From NCBI RefSeq assembly GCF_963678635.1, contig NC_087064.1, positions 41,011,165 through 41,075,164 on the forward strand: DNA of 64,000 nucleotides, in the 5' to 3' direction. The DNA is from Symsagittifera roscoffensis (lineage: Eukaryota; Xenacoelomorpha; Acoela; Convolutidae). A model generated the notes under the pieces. It was not told the origin of the DNA and ran no database searches. It worked only from the letters and a program-made list of their open reading frames with translations. Below are positions 41,860 to 53,500 of the stretch, piece after piece; position 1 is the stretch's first letter, and each line of letters begins with the position of its first letter. A program made the position numbers and the translations under genes.

Positions 41860-44800
41860 CTTTTTCGTTGAGATAGGTAGTTTGAATTAAGAAGATCCCT
41901 GAATCAGAAAGTAAGTTTGACCATATCGCTTTATTACTATTTTTTTTCTCAATCCATGGCTACCCCAAAACCCCTTGCTTTCAGATTCACAATTAGCTCG
42001 CCATCTTCGGTTTGGAAAAACAAAATTTATCATCAATCTTCTATAACAAATCTCACGCTTTTCTGAAATTTTCTCATTCAAGTTGCTGGCAAGACCATTT
42101 AAAACTTAACTCAAGTTTCGAAACAAATTTTTGACAAGAAATATCTTTTCAATAAGCGTGGTTTTCAGCCAAAATATGATTAAGCATTATGTACCTGGGA
42201 ATATGAAGTAGGGGAAAGTAGACATGGAGCCAGTGAATGCGGCAGCCACACTGATATTTGGCAGAAAGAGAGCCACTGCTAGGGTGAGCAGAAAGTGGCC
42301 AACTGCAATCACAATCCTCCTCACTCTGTCATGCCTCTCAGCATTGTAGCAGAGACTCAGACGACTTCTGCTGGCCACCCAGATTTTGTCTATACTCGCT
42401 CTAAACACACGTCTAAACCATCTACATCATATGAAGTAAACAAATCTAAATGTGCATTGTACCTTGCTTTAAGCATGACAGTGTTGAATCAGTCGTGGCA
42501 AACACTAATGCTGAATCAAATTCGGACCACCCGAGACTAGGCTAACGGCACTTTATGACTGACCTTGTGATGGAGAATATGGTGGGGTATGACATCATGA
42601 CAGCGACTAGCACGGCCACCTGTGCCGCCAACACTGTGTTGTCACTGGAGTCATAGTCCAGCAGGATATTGCCACTCACCCGGAAAATATGGGCAGATGA
42701 GATAATTTTTCAAAAATATGCACAATTTTTTTGCTCGAACATTTTCTGACATTTGGTCTTGCTCTGAAACACCAGAGTACCTTAAAAACAGTGGATCAAG
42801 TTAATACAAGTGGACCCCAGCTAGGCCAAGTAAAGATCTTCCACCCCAGCGTTTGATTCAGAATAACTTTGCTAAGCGGTGCATGTATAAAGCTCAATTC
42901 TGATTGGCTGAAAACTCCAAGTTAGAAACAAGTTAACCTCCTCCTGCCAAACGGCTTTGAGGGGATCGGGGGATGTTAACTTGCTCCAAATTGGTTCATA
43001 TCGACTGAAAATTACTTGGTATAAGTTCAGGTCGTGTCTGTGTCGATCGAATTTTTAGGTAATGCAAAGCGGAATAAGTTCATGCTTTTCGTGCGCTTAT
43101 TTTTTTTTTGTAAAATGAACCTATAAACTAAATTAGCACACTTTTTTCTGTTACTTCATAAATTTGCATAAAATTTTTCAGCAAGTCAGAAAATGTTTTT
43201 ACTACAACTACCAGCATAGTGTGTTTTTGTTACCTTTCTGCCATTCCTGAGATATCCACAAGTGGCCACTGGAAAGTAGATGAAAGTCATGATGGCCACA
43301 CTTCCCACTATGGACAGTGAGTACTTGAAAGGGGTGGGCGAGGCCATCAGCCCAAACACTGAGTACCCATTTGACATACACTAGAAATCAAAGCAATCAT
43401 ACGGCAAAATTTAGATGTTTCCCTGTTAAATTGTTGATTTTGATTTTTGGTTCAAATCTTCATATCGATATAGTTCAATAAAAAAGTTTTTAAAAAATGC
43501 AGTTTGCATACCTGGTATCCCAATACCATGGTAGGAAAGGCATTAAACAACCCCACCAAGTCTTCTGGGCTGAAACAAAGAAGTCACATTTCAATATCAC
43601 CTCTATTTTTCTTTAAAAAGGAATCAATCCCAAAGTATTCGACATTTCAAAAGTTGAAATTGTTTAAAATGAAAAAAGGTTATTCAAAACTGTTATGCAA
43701 CAAAAACCACATGAACAAATAATTTATACTACATAACAATTTTTTTGGGATCGAATAAAAAAAATGCATACACTTTATCGACTTGTGCCTGATTTGTGGC
43801 TCCATTCAGGAAGTAGTCCACCACAATGATTGATGTTAGGTACAACATGGACAGAACAGCCAGCAGACTGGGGTACTTGAGGAACTCCAGACTCTTAGCC
43901 AGGCAGAGGGGCAAAATGACCAGTGTGCTGAGAACAGTGATGGTAATCTTTCTATCTAAGAACCAGGAGTCGCAGTAGGTGTCTTTGCCGAAAATGCGCA
44001 CCACTACTAGAATTAAACATAAACCTATCCTTTAAATCAAGTTGGTATATTTTGTCGCATATCATTCACAATTTCAAAACAGGGTTCAGTATACGGGCTC
44101 TTTTTCAATTGATAACCTAATAAAACAGTGCAAGAGTCTAGGGCAGATTTTGGAAGGGACTGACTGGAGCTAAAATTTTTCTAATGCCGCCCCCTAATGG
44201 CTATAAATTCGTCGCCAATTTATCATATTTTTGCGGGGGAAGCGAGCGCCAAAAAACGCAATTTTGTGTTCAAAAATTTTCCAAAAGTGCCTAAAAACGC
44301 CTGTTTTGTCCTGTTTTTTTTTTCGAAAAATTGCTTGCGGCGCAAAAAAAAATATGGTCAAAATGGGGTCTTTGTAGTAGTTTGCCAGAGCTGAGAAAAT
44401 CAGTTTGGTTGACCCAAAATATAAGTCGACAAAATTTTCAAAACATTTTTGAAATTTTTGAAAATCCGCCCCCCCCCCCCCTCGAAAAAAGCCTAAGCCC
44501 GCCCCTGCGAGAGCCACTCTATATCAGATTAGTTTTTCATGGCTCCGCAAGTATCACAGTTTCCCTGCATTAAATTATTGAATGATTAAAACAACATTCA
44601 GGCCTTAATAACTTGACATCCATCAGTTTTTTATATTACAGCTGGTCTCTCTTTTGAAGGGAAGGAAAATTAAAAGTTATAGTCAGTTGCCAACACGTAA
44701 CTACAGTGCTGATTTAAATTATCCTGACAAAATGAACAAAACAGGAAAGTTCGAGCGCGTTTTTCTCAAAAAGTGAAGAGAAGAATAGTTGCTTTGACTT

Positions 44801-47800
44801 TCACCAGAATTAATATGTTGCAATTTTTTCTCCCAAATTCTCAACCAAAAATTTACCCCAAAAATGGGCAATTTTGTTTTTGGGATAAAATCGGCATTTA
44901 ATCAATAAAATGCACCTTTAATCAGGAAAATGCATCATATTAATTCTGGTAAAGTTCTGAGCATTTTTTGTTCTCTTCTCTTTTTGTCTAATCTTAACCA
45001 AATTTGAATAAAAAACGCGTTTGAGAACTCACGTTTTGTTCAGTTTGTCAGGGGCGTTCAACAGTGCCGATGTACATCAGTGCCGAAATTGAACAGTAGT
45101 TCAACAGAGCCAAAAAATTTTGATAATTAAAAAATTTTAAACTGTGATTTAGTAGCAGTTTTGTGTGAAAACTGTTTTGTCTGGAGCGAAACCGAGAAGA
45201 AAACTTAATAATTTGCTGAGTTGATTGTTTGTTCAAAAACTTTATGACACCACAATTGGGAAACTTCTGTTGGTTCATCAAGCGGCAAAAATTGAAAAAC
45301 CCATTTCCCCTTTTCAGTTTGAACATAGTTACCTGTCAGTGTGATTTGGAATGAGTAAAAACAGTATTCAAACTAGTTTTCGGCACTGATGAACGAAACA
45401 TTTATTTTCGGCACTGTTACACTGCCCCGTATTGTCCGGATAATTTAAGTCAACACTGTAGCATCAAAATCATTAGGTTTTCGAGCAGTTTCAAGTACGT
45501 TAATTGGTTGATTTTTTTTCGCATTCGGTATATGCACAAAAATCAAACAATCAACTTTTATCAAAGTAAATCTCCTGGGCCCAGGGGTGGTTACTTTGAT
45601 AAAGGTGGGGGGGGGGGGGCGGGGGGACGCCCTGCTCTCAGGGATTCGACCCCCTGCCGAACTTTGATACTTTTTAAGAAATCCATTTTTGGACTAACGA
45701 CCCTAAAACTTTTCTAAAGGCGCCTTTTGGCGCCAACGTATACTAATTTTGAGGGGGCATTGCGCGCCGAAAAAACGCTATTTTTCTTTCAAAATTTTCC
45801 AAAAAGTGCCTAAAAACGCCTTTTTGGCCTGTTTTTTCAAAATTTTGACTGCGGCGCAAAAAATTTGGCCAAAATTGGGACAAAACCTTGCTTTGGGAGA
45901 GTTCGAAAATTCAATTAGGTCGACCTAAAAAAAAAGTTCGTCCTGCCTTGGCCTAATGATTTTGAGGCTTAACTCTTTCGGATTTTGTTTTGTTTGCAGG
46001 TACAGAGCTCGACTAAGTAAATAACTAACTTTCATCGGACTGGTCGCCGACTGTGACCATGTACATGGTACATGTGCCCACGTATGCGAGGATGAGGGTG
46101 AGATGGAATAAGGCCTCCTGTGCTCCCCCTGCGTAGAAGCGCACTGCCTGGTAGAACTCCCTCTCCCCACTCTCCCAATTGGCCAGTGCACACACTCCCA
46201 GAGACAGTCCGCACATGATCCCCGAGAACTGAAAACCGATATCCCACATCAAAACAAGCGAAAAACTATCTGCTTTTTCTACCAGGTCATCATTTTATTT
46301 GCAATTGCAGGCAAAAACTCCCAAAAATTTTTTACATACGTGAACATTTTATGCAATGAATAATAGATCAAAGACATCAATTTTACAAAAAATTTCATTT
46401 CGATTTCACTCAAATACTTCTGATGGAGAAAAGACTTAAGCGGCGCGGCTTAAGAAAAGACTGACGGCATGACTTATGAAAAGACTTAAGCGACGCGACT
46501 CAAGAAAAGACTGACGGCGCGACTTCAGAAAAGACTTAAGCGGCGCGACTCAAGAAAAGACTGACGGCGCGACTTAAGAAAAGACATAAGCGGCGCGACA
46601 AAAGAAAAAAAATGACGACGCGACTTAAGAAAAGACTTAAGCGGCGCGAATCAAGAAAAGACTGACGGCGCGACTTAAGAAAAGACATAAGCGGCGCGAC
46701 TAAAAAAAAGACTTAAGCGGAGCGACTTAAGAAAAGACTTGCTTAAGCGGTGCGACTTAAGAAAAGACTGACGGCGCGACTTCAGAAAAGACGTAAGCGG
46801 CGCGACTCAAGAAAAGACTGACCGCGCGACTTAAGAAAGACTTAAGCGGCGCGACTAAAGAAAAAACGACGGCTCGACTTAAGAAAAGACTTAAGCGGCG
46901 CGACTCAAGAAAAGACTGACGGCGCGACTTAAGAAAAGACATAAGCGGCGCGACAAAAGAAAAAAAATGACGACGCGACTTAAGAAAAGACTTAAGCGGT
47001 GCGACTCAAGAAAAGACTGACGGCGCGACTTAAGAAAAGACATAAGCGGCGCTACAAAAGAAAAAAAAATGACGACGCGACTTAAGAAAAGACTTAAGCG
47101 GCGCGAATCAAGAAAAGACTGACGGCGCGACTTAAGAAAAGACATAAGCGGCGCGACTAAAGAAAAGACTTAAGCGGAGCGACTTAAGAAAAAACTCAAG
47201 CGGCGCGGATTAAGAAAAGACTTAAGCGGAGCGACTTAAGAAAAGACTTGCTTAAGCGGTGCGACTTTAGAAAAGACTTATGGCGCGACTTAAGAAAAGA
47301 CTAATGGCGCGACTTAAGAAAAGACTGACGGTGCGACTTAAGAAAAAACTTAAGGGGCGCGAGTTAAGAAAAGACTTAAGCGGCACGACTTAAGAAAACA
47401 CTTATGGCGCGACTTAAGAAAAGACTAACGGCGCGACTTAAGAAAAGACTGACGGTGCGACTTAAGAAAAAACTTAAACGGCGTGACTTAAGAAAAGACT
47501 TAAGCGGCACGACTTAAGAAAAGACTAATGGCACGACTTAAGAAAAGACTAATGGCGCGACTTAAGAAAAGACTGACGTTGCGACTTAAGAAAAAACTTA
47601 AACGGCGCGACTTAATACTAAGCTTAAGCGGCACGACTCAAGAAAAGACTGACGGCGCGACTTAAGAAAAGACATAAGCGGCACGACAAAAGAAACAAAA
47701 TTACGGCGCGACTTAATAAAAGACTTAAGCGGCGCGACTAAAGAAAAGACTTAAGCGGAGCGACTTAAGAAAAGACTCGAGCGGCGCGGCTTAAGAAAAG

Positions 47801-49025
47801 ACTTAAGCGGCGCGACTTAAGAAAAGACTTACTTAAGCGGTGCGACTTAAGAAAAGACTAAGCGGCGCGACTTAAGAAAAGACTTAAGAGGCGCGAGTTA
47901 AGAAAAGACTTAAGCGGCATGACTTAAGAAAAGACTTATGGCGCGACTTAAGAAAAGACTAATGACGCGACTTAAGAAAAGACTGACGGTGCGACTTAAG
48001 AAAAAACTTAAACGGCGCGACTTAAGAAAAGACTGACGGTGCGACTTAAGAAAAAACTTAAACGGCGTGACTTAAGAAAAGACTTAAGCGGCACGACTTA
48101 AGAAAAGACTAATGGCGCGACTTAAGAAAAGATTAATGGCGCGACTTAAGAAAAGACTGACTTTGCGACTTAAGAAAAAACTTAAACGGCGAGACTTAAG
48201 AAAAGACTGACGGTGCGACTTAAGAAAAAACTTAAACGGCGTGACTTAAGAAAAGACTTAAGCGGCACGACTTAAGAAAAGACTGACGGCGCGACTTAAG
48301 AAAAGACTGATGGCGCGACTTAAGTACGCGGCGACTGCAAAATTCAGTCTGAAAACGGTATGCGGCGCGACTTACAAAAAATTTTCGTAAGTTGCGGACC
48401 TAGACCCGGGTAACAAAAATTGCAAAACGCAATTGATGCGCTTGCCCAACATGTTTGATCCAATTGTCCAATTGGAAAAAACCATATAGATATTAATTCA
48501 AGGCATATCAGCAAGCAGTTCTCGAAAAACACGGAGCTTCTCGTGCTATTTGGTTTCCTGGCTTAGACAAAAAAACGGCCTTAATTACAACCAAAAAATT
48601 TTCTAGTAATCAATTCTGTTAGAAGTAACGGGCCGATATAATTTTTAATGCCTCTCTTTAAATCATTGCCCGGCAAGAGGAATCCAAAACAAAGAAAAAC
48701 TTGGTTGAAAACTGAGAAAATCATTCCACAACAGTCTAATTTTCTTTTGACTGTTTTGACGGGTTCCAGTGTCCAGAACCAGAAAATCATTGACTCTCAC
48801 TGGTGCTAAATTCTCCATCAAATATTTGCTTTCTGTGGAATCCGCAAGAATTTGTTTGAGCTAACAATAAGTATGGGTATGCTGGCCATGAGTCCCCCTG
48901 AACTGGCAAATGCCTCTGGGAAGTTGAGAGTGCCCACTCCCAGTGCCGCATTGGTGATGATGAATATAGCCGTGAAGGAGGAGATTGACGAGGGCGCTGT
49001 TGTACGCCGCTCATCAGGAGTGGCC
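41447..49025 (-). CDS. SLC38-type amino acid transporter gene (eight exons)
   Basis: A sodium-coupled neutral amino acid transporter-like membrane protein, closest by eye to the SLC38A7/SLC38A8 group. Exons: 48866-49025, 46030-46228, 43772-44006, 43512-43569, 43234-43380, 42564-42674, 42195-42400, 41447-41859; about 509 residues plus a missing N-terminus. TM1 shows the family signature (ITNAALGVGTLNFPEAF); later blocks are GTCTMYMVTVGDQSDE, LDRKITITVLSTLVILPLCL, NAFPTMVLGYQC and LTLAVALFLPNISVAAAF. Splice phases agree at every junction except exon 5 to 6, which is one base off with GT-AG. The last exon has a long hydrophilic loop before the final TM segment. The first coding exon was not found. 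Confidence 0.88.
42195..42400 (-). CDS. Transporter exon 7
   Basis: Acceptor GTGTGTTTAG and donor GTACAT, phases 2 and 1. It encodes the segment with LFLPNISVAAAFTGSMSTFP and FIFPG, characteristic of SLC38/AAAP transporters. Confidence 0.88.
42564..42674 (-). CDS. Transporter exon 6
   Basis: Encodes GNILLDYDSSDNTVLAAQ and VAVLVAVMMSYPTIFSIT, the loop plus TM helix with the conserved SYP. Donor GTCAGT is good; the acceptor ...GGGTGAG keeps frame only if exon 5 is one base shorter than its GT donor implies. Confidence 0.75.
43234..43380 (-). CDS. Transporter exon 5
   Basis: Acceptor TGATTTCTAG, donor AAG/GTAACA. Encodes NGYSVFGLMASPTPFKY and a TM segment ending VATCGYLRNGRK, matching the family's CGFLTFG region. 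Confidence 0.85.
43512..43569 (-). CDS. Transporter exon 4 (58 bp)
   Basis: Acceptor TTCTTTGTTTCAG, donor GTATGC. Encodes PEDLVGLFNAFPTMVLGYQ, where the family has its FNAMPTICFGFQ-type helix. Phases agree on both sides, which confirms this very short exon. Confidence 0.88.
43772..44006 (-). CDS. Transporter exon 3
   Basis: Acceptor TTTAATTCTAG, donor GTATGC. Encodes WFLDRKITITVLSTLVILPL and the next TM segment (SLLAVLSMLYLTSIIVVDYF). Confidence 0.88.
44150..44520. repeat. Dispersed repeat in transporter intron, copy 1
   Basis: Shares with 45590-45950 the order: GCGCC near the start, AAAATTTTCCAAAAGTGCCT, AAAAACGCCT, CTGTTTT, GCGGCGCAAAAAA, and a GTCGAC-like end. It ends in a C-run and CCTAAGCCCGCCCCTGC. 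Confidence 0.7.
45590..45950 (+). repeat. Dispersed repeat in transporter intron, copy 2
   Basis: Contains a G-run, GGGATTCGACCCC (resembling a pol III B box), GGCGCCTTTTGGCGCC, and the shared AAAATTTTCCAAAAAGTGCC block. Probably a SINE-like element. Confidence 0.65.
46030..46228 (-). CDS. Transporter exon 2
   Basis: Acceptor ATCGGTTTTCAG, donor GTTAGT. Encodes FSGIMCGLSLGVCALAN and the TM helix ILAYVGTCTMYMVTVGDQ. Confidence 0.88.
46429..48378. repeat. Minisatellite, ~24-26 bp units, about 75 copies
   Basis: The unit GACTTAAGAAAAGACT is followed by TAAGCGGCGC, GACGGCGC or AATGGCGC. Every unit carries CTTAAG and most carry a CpG-rich GGCGCGAC joint. Unit types occur in recurring order, giving a higher-order pattern. 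It lies wholly inside the intron between the first two recognised exons. Confidence 0.95.
48866..49025 (-). CDS. Transporter first recognised exon
   Basis: Acceptor TTGCTTTCAATTAG, donor GTTAGC. Encodes TPDERRTTAPSSISSFTAIF and the TM1 signature. It starts in phase 2, so a further 5' coding exon must exist upstream of 49025. Confidence 0.85.
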
Positions 49026-49139
49026 CTAATTGAAAGCAAAACACAAAATAATTTAAATTACACTTATGCTGAAAAAATAACTTTTGAACTCTGAATGATT
49101 TCAGATTTTTCTGATAAAGGGTGCGGGTTTATGAGGACG

Positions 49140-49600
49140 GTAAAAATTTTCACTAGCAAGGGCGGATCTAAGATTTTCTCAGATGCAGGGGGCGAATTTT
49201 CAAAACGTTTTCGAAAGTTTTGATGACCTTTTTTTGATTTTCCGAGCTCTCCTAAAGCACCATGGCTACTTTATTTGGACAAAAACTTTCTGCGCCGCCC
49301 ATTGGACAGATTTTTAAAAGAAAAGGACAAAAATGACCGTTTTTGGACACTTTTTGGAAGGCTTTGAAAATTGCGTTTTTACGGCGCGCGCTCCCCCCAA
49401 AATTAGTTTATACTGGAGCCTAAGGCGCGCCTTTAGAATATTTTTAGGGTCAGTCGGCCGAGAATGGATTTCGTAAAATAGTAACAAAGGGATCCTTTGG
49501 ATGGTGAAGGGGTCGAATCCCTAAAATGAAAGCGTTCCATAATTCATAAGTAGAAACTCCAAAAAGCGCTTTTAGCACCCCCCCCCGGGCCACCACACAC
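49140..49600 (-). repeat. Dispersed repeat upstream of transporter, copy 3 (inverted)
   Basis: Reverse complement of the family at 45590: GGGTCGAATCCC, GGCGCGC, CACTTTTTGGAAGG and CTGCGCCGCCC all match in order. It ends with a C-run at about 49578. Confidence 0.75.
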
Positions 49601-50472
49601 GCATCGTTTTCATGGTGTAACGTCCATTTTTACAAGGTAAGTATTGTAACTAAATATGTTTAGAAGAGCGTAATATATTCACATGCCAATTTTTTGGCCA
49701 CAATCGGACATTGTGTTATGAAGTTTAAATCATAAGAACTCGCATATGGGAACTGTAATTAATTTTCCTTATTGAACAAAGTTAGAGTCAAGCATCAGTC
49801 TTTCCCTTCATTATGAACTTTTTCCATTATAGGTTCTTGAACTAATTCAAATATCAAAAAGAATTGTTAATAACTTGCTATTGTTGTTTCGACTAACCAT
49901 GTTACGACTTACAAAGAAAAAATAAGATGGATTAGTCTTCCTTGATATGTTCTTTCTTCAGAAGATTTTCGACTTTTTAAACATTTTTTTTCACGAGGTT
50001 TTGTATACCATCTACAAAATTAGTGGTGCCGAAACTACAGCTATTTTTATCAGCAATTTTTTTCTGCAAAATACTGACAGTTTGAGGTTCATCGCACTAG
50101 AGAAATTAACGCATTTTTGAATAAAGTGATAGAATATATTTGTGCTTCGTGTGCGTAACTTTTTCAAAATTTTTGAGGGCATTTTTTGTATCATCCAAAA
50201 GTTATTGTTCATAAGGAAAGTAACGGAATATTTGTGCTCGGGGTGGCTTTTTTTTCTTCGGACAACTTTTGACTTTTTAACTGGCCATTTTTGACGGAAT
50301 TTTCACATCATTCAAAAGATATAAGATATGGTTGTCCTGAGCTTAAATGTGAAAAGATGTTTCACCTGTGATCGTTTTTCGTAAAGTTATCGGATTTAAA
50401 GATTGCCCTCTTGCTCCTAATATTATGTGATTCGACGCTATATGCATCACCTTTGAGTTATGACCTTTGGCC
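49601..50472. other. AT-rich spacer upstream of transporter
   Basis: The missing first exon and promoter of the transporter may lie here, but I see no convincing candidate ATG-exon with a matching phase. Confidence 0.4.
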
Positions 50473-50844
50473 TGCACTCATAGAGTAATTTCAGATAGGG
50501 TACACCGTCTGTTCGTCATGCTATCTTATTTTCGGCCGTATAGATTTTTGTAACTTCTTAGTCTAAAACCAATCTTAATCTTACTCTTATATCTCCTAGT
50601 CTCAATAGATCTAGTGTATACGGGTTTTCGCGAGTTAGTTCTTGGAGTTTCTCCAGAAGAAGAACAACTATATTCAAAGATTTATTCAAATTGTTCTGCT
50701 GCTGGAACGACAAGTAGTTTCAGCACTTACAAATATGTGACAATGGTAGAGATGGAACATGATTGGTTAGTTAGTAATATTTTATAGTGATAGTTTTATC
50801 AGTAATATAATTGGTTTATAAATAATAGTTCAGAACTGGTTCCA
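50473..50844 (-). repeat. 3' LTR of family A copy 3
   Basis: 372 bp from TGCACTCATAGAG to CTGGTTCCA, aligned with 5284-5648 and 10926-11285. A short insertion (CTTGGAGTTTCTCC-like) at about 50642 distinguishes it. Confidence 0.9.
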
Positions 50845-52380
50845 CCCATCCGGGGTTTAGAGAGTTTTTGGTTTTCAATTGGTTATTGTAGTGGAGGACA
50901 TGTGATGTAGTTTTCTTTAGAAGTTGTGAGCACTGACTTCTTGGAGAGAGGAAAGATGTAGATGTTTGTGTAGATGGAAGTAGACTGTTTTGTTCGTGTT
51001 TCAAGATAGGTCTCGTTGATCGTGGGTAGTCTAGGGTGATTGTTTCAAGACTTCTGGTCGATGCAATGATGTATCGATTTCCTTAAGTTTGAGCGAGACT
51101 ACGTGCTGGGTGAAGTTTGACTTTTCCGTGTAAAGTGCCAAGTGTCTAGGATCGGTATGTGTGATCAACATCGAATTGGCCATTGGTCTGGTTCAATGGG
51201 TTTCATTCGCTGCGATGTTGAGTCCATACCTGAAATCCTTTGAGGGTAGTGACTTTGGCAGCAAACCAAATAGATTTGCCATTCCAGAGTTGGAATGTAT
51301 TCAAGTTGTTATCTCCTTGGCTGCTTGTTCCTTGGGCTCTAAGAAATCTTTACAGTCTGCATTTATAAAATTACTTCTTGTTAGTTAAGTTTTAGTCTTA
51401 ATTGTTATCGTAAAAGCGTTTTTTATTTTAGTTTGATTATTTTTAAAGAGTTGCTCACACTGGAGCAACTCTCAGCAAAAATAGAGGGTGGTCAGAAAGC
51501 GTAGTTATTGCGCAGTGGGTTAGGCCGGCAAAAGAGCAAGCTCATTACGTCCCTCTGGTTGGTGAGGCCAGGAGTGGGCTATATATTATGATCTCTTTGT
51601 GCAAAGTCTCTTTATACGTTCAACCTTTTGTTACATTTTCATTACGTGTTTATATCTTTTTTGTTTTGGTTGTGTTCTTTTCTCAACAGTAGAATTTTTA
51701 GTTTTGGGTTGTCTTCCGACTTTTTTGTGTTTTATGTGGTTTTAATAAAACTTGAAAGTGGTAGGTAATCAAAAAAGCAATTTATCCAGTTTTAATCTGG
51801 GTTTAATCCGGTTTGGGTACCGTGGGATTTTTTTTAGTCATGCTATTAGATTGTGTTTTTGTGGCATTAGTAAGCTGCGTTGGTTAGTTCAGCTTGCCAT
51901 ATAATTTTTTCCAACCGGGCTAAATGAAAGTTTTAAACATGTGAAAACAAGTTAGAGTTGTTATCAGTGAAAACTAAAACTCGAAATTCATTATTTAAAC
52001 AATTCTTCGTGGGCGAGCGGTGCGATTGTGGCCAGAGTATGAGGTTTATGGGCAAGCGAACAATTCATATTTATAAAAGAAGCGTCTTCTAAAATTGTTA
52101 GTTGTTTTTCAATTTTTTTTTGCAATTTTTTATCAACTTAATACACAGAAAAATTAATTTACTGCTGTGAGGGTTTTATTTTTAAAATTACGGCTGCTTA
52201 AAGCGAAATTTGAATGCTTTAATTAAATACTATAACTGTTAAAATGAATTTGAAAAGTGTTTAAAAAGATTTTACATTTTTTGATTCATTTTTTTTTGTT
52301 TTAATTGATTGAGTGGTGAAAACTAAAAAAGAAAAATGAGACATTTATAAAGAATGGTTAGTAGTGTTTGTAATTTATTG
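50845..52380. other. Long 3' untranslated stretch of family A copy 3
   Basis: No gene supported. Contains a 9-bp perfect hairpin (51448-51471) followed by GCGCAGTGGGTTAGGCC (51510-51526), which resembles a tRNA A box; a nested SINE head is possible. The plus-strand frame 51161-51388 has no recognisable content. Confidence 0.45.
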
Positions 52381-53500
52381 CTTCAATTATCGAATTTTTT
52401 ATACAAAGGGTCGTCGTCGGCAAAAAATCATTTGGAAATTTAATGTGAATTGTGTCGGATGATGTGAGAAATACATATTGGGATTTTATGAAAAATTTTT
52501 CAGTTAGTTGGGGTTTAGTGTTTTCCTCTTCTTCTAAGATTGTATCTCCAATATAAGGTGCAATAGCTTATTCATAGTGGTTAATTGAGAAGAGGTTTGC
52601 TTTCTGTGCAAGAAACCTGTTTAATACTTGCGTTAGTCTCATGGTCGTTGTTTGTTTTTCATGCAGTGCTGTGGTTAGGTGGTGTAGTTGAGTTTGACAT
52701 ATTTCTTGGTGTTCTGGGTTATTGTAAAAAGGAAGTGCTTATGGGTTAAGGAAGTTGTAGTATGGTGTCCATGAGAGTGTGCCAACTTGGCTATATTCGT
52801 CAACGTAAGGTCGTTGGTCGTTGTAAGTGGTCTGATAGTAAGAATTCTGGAATTCGCCTGTGGTGTCAATATCGGAATTATTAAATTGTTAGACGGTATA
52901 AAAAATTGTGTTTGTGGAATCATCATCAGAATCCATCGGTGGTGAATTATTAGTGAATGATGGTAAGGGAGAGGAAATGAGGTCAGGGATTGATATGTTA
53001 GGAGAGTGACCTTGGAGATTGGATGGGTAAGAAAGGAAACGGTTGAGGGATCCAATCTAGCGGCTCATCGTGGGCTAAAAAGATGGTTGTTCTGAGAACG
53101 GAAATTAGTGGTGTGTGACTGTTCCACGATTTGCTCGTATATGACTTCTACATTTGGTTGATGGGCTACTATATGAGTAACTGGGCTTTGTGGAGAGCTA
53201 TGACTTGTAGAGATTAGCTCTGTTATTGCTGTATTTCTATAATTTCGTGGTACAAAAGATACCAGATGGTTATTATGTAAATTGTGTAATTGTGGTGCAG
53301 TAGATGTTGTTCTTCTGTTTTCTTGTGGAGTATCGTATGCATTTGGTGTGGTTGATAGTTTTTTTTTGTATTCGTTTATTTGAGCGTCTAAAAGAACTTT
53401 TTTAAATCAGCTTGAAAATATACCGAAAATTCCTGCGAATAAGATGCGTGCTACACTTCCTTGTTTGTTTACTTGTGTGTGTATATTGCGCATGTGTTAA
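52380..53500 (-). pseudogene. Envelope membrane anchor and cytoplasmic tail
   Basis: A hydrophobic segment RILFAGIFGIFSS near 53420 is followed, with in-frame stops, by a long polar tail rich in Asn, Thr, Tyr and Gln (QNSYYQTTYNDQRPYVDEYS at about 52800; EEEENTKPQLTEKFFIKS at about 52500). At least three in-frame stops interrupt it. It continues the envelope reading direction from 53.9 kb. The length of the tail is unusual for a retroelement envelope. Confidence 0.5.

Noticed and set aside
44194-44573. Overlapping ORFs in both strands in the transporter intron
   Set aside because: They fall entirely in the dispersed repeat with a C-run and have no conserved content.
46429-48378. CRISPR-like array
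   Set aside because: Units are contiguous 24-26 bp tandem repeats without unique spacers, inside an animal intron; the ORFs in it are repeat artefacts.
51161-51388. 75-codon plus-strand ORF (IELAIGLVQWVSFAAML start)
   Set aside because: No recognisable domain, no neighbours in frame, and it lies in the 3' region of a minus-strand retroelement.
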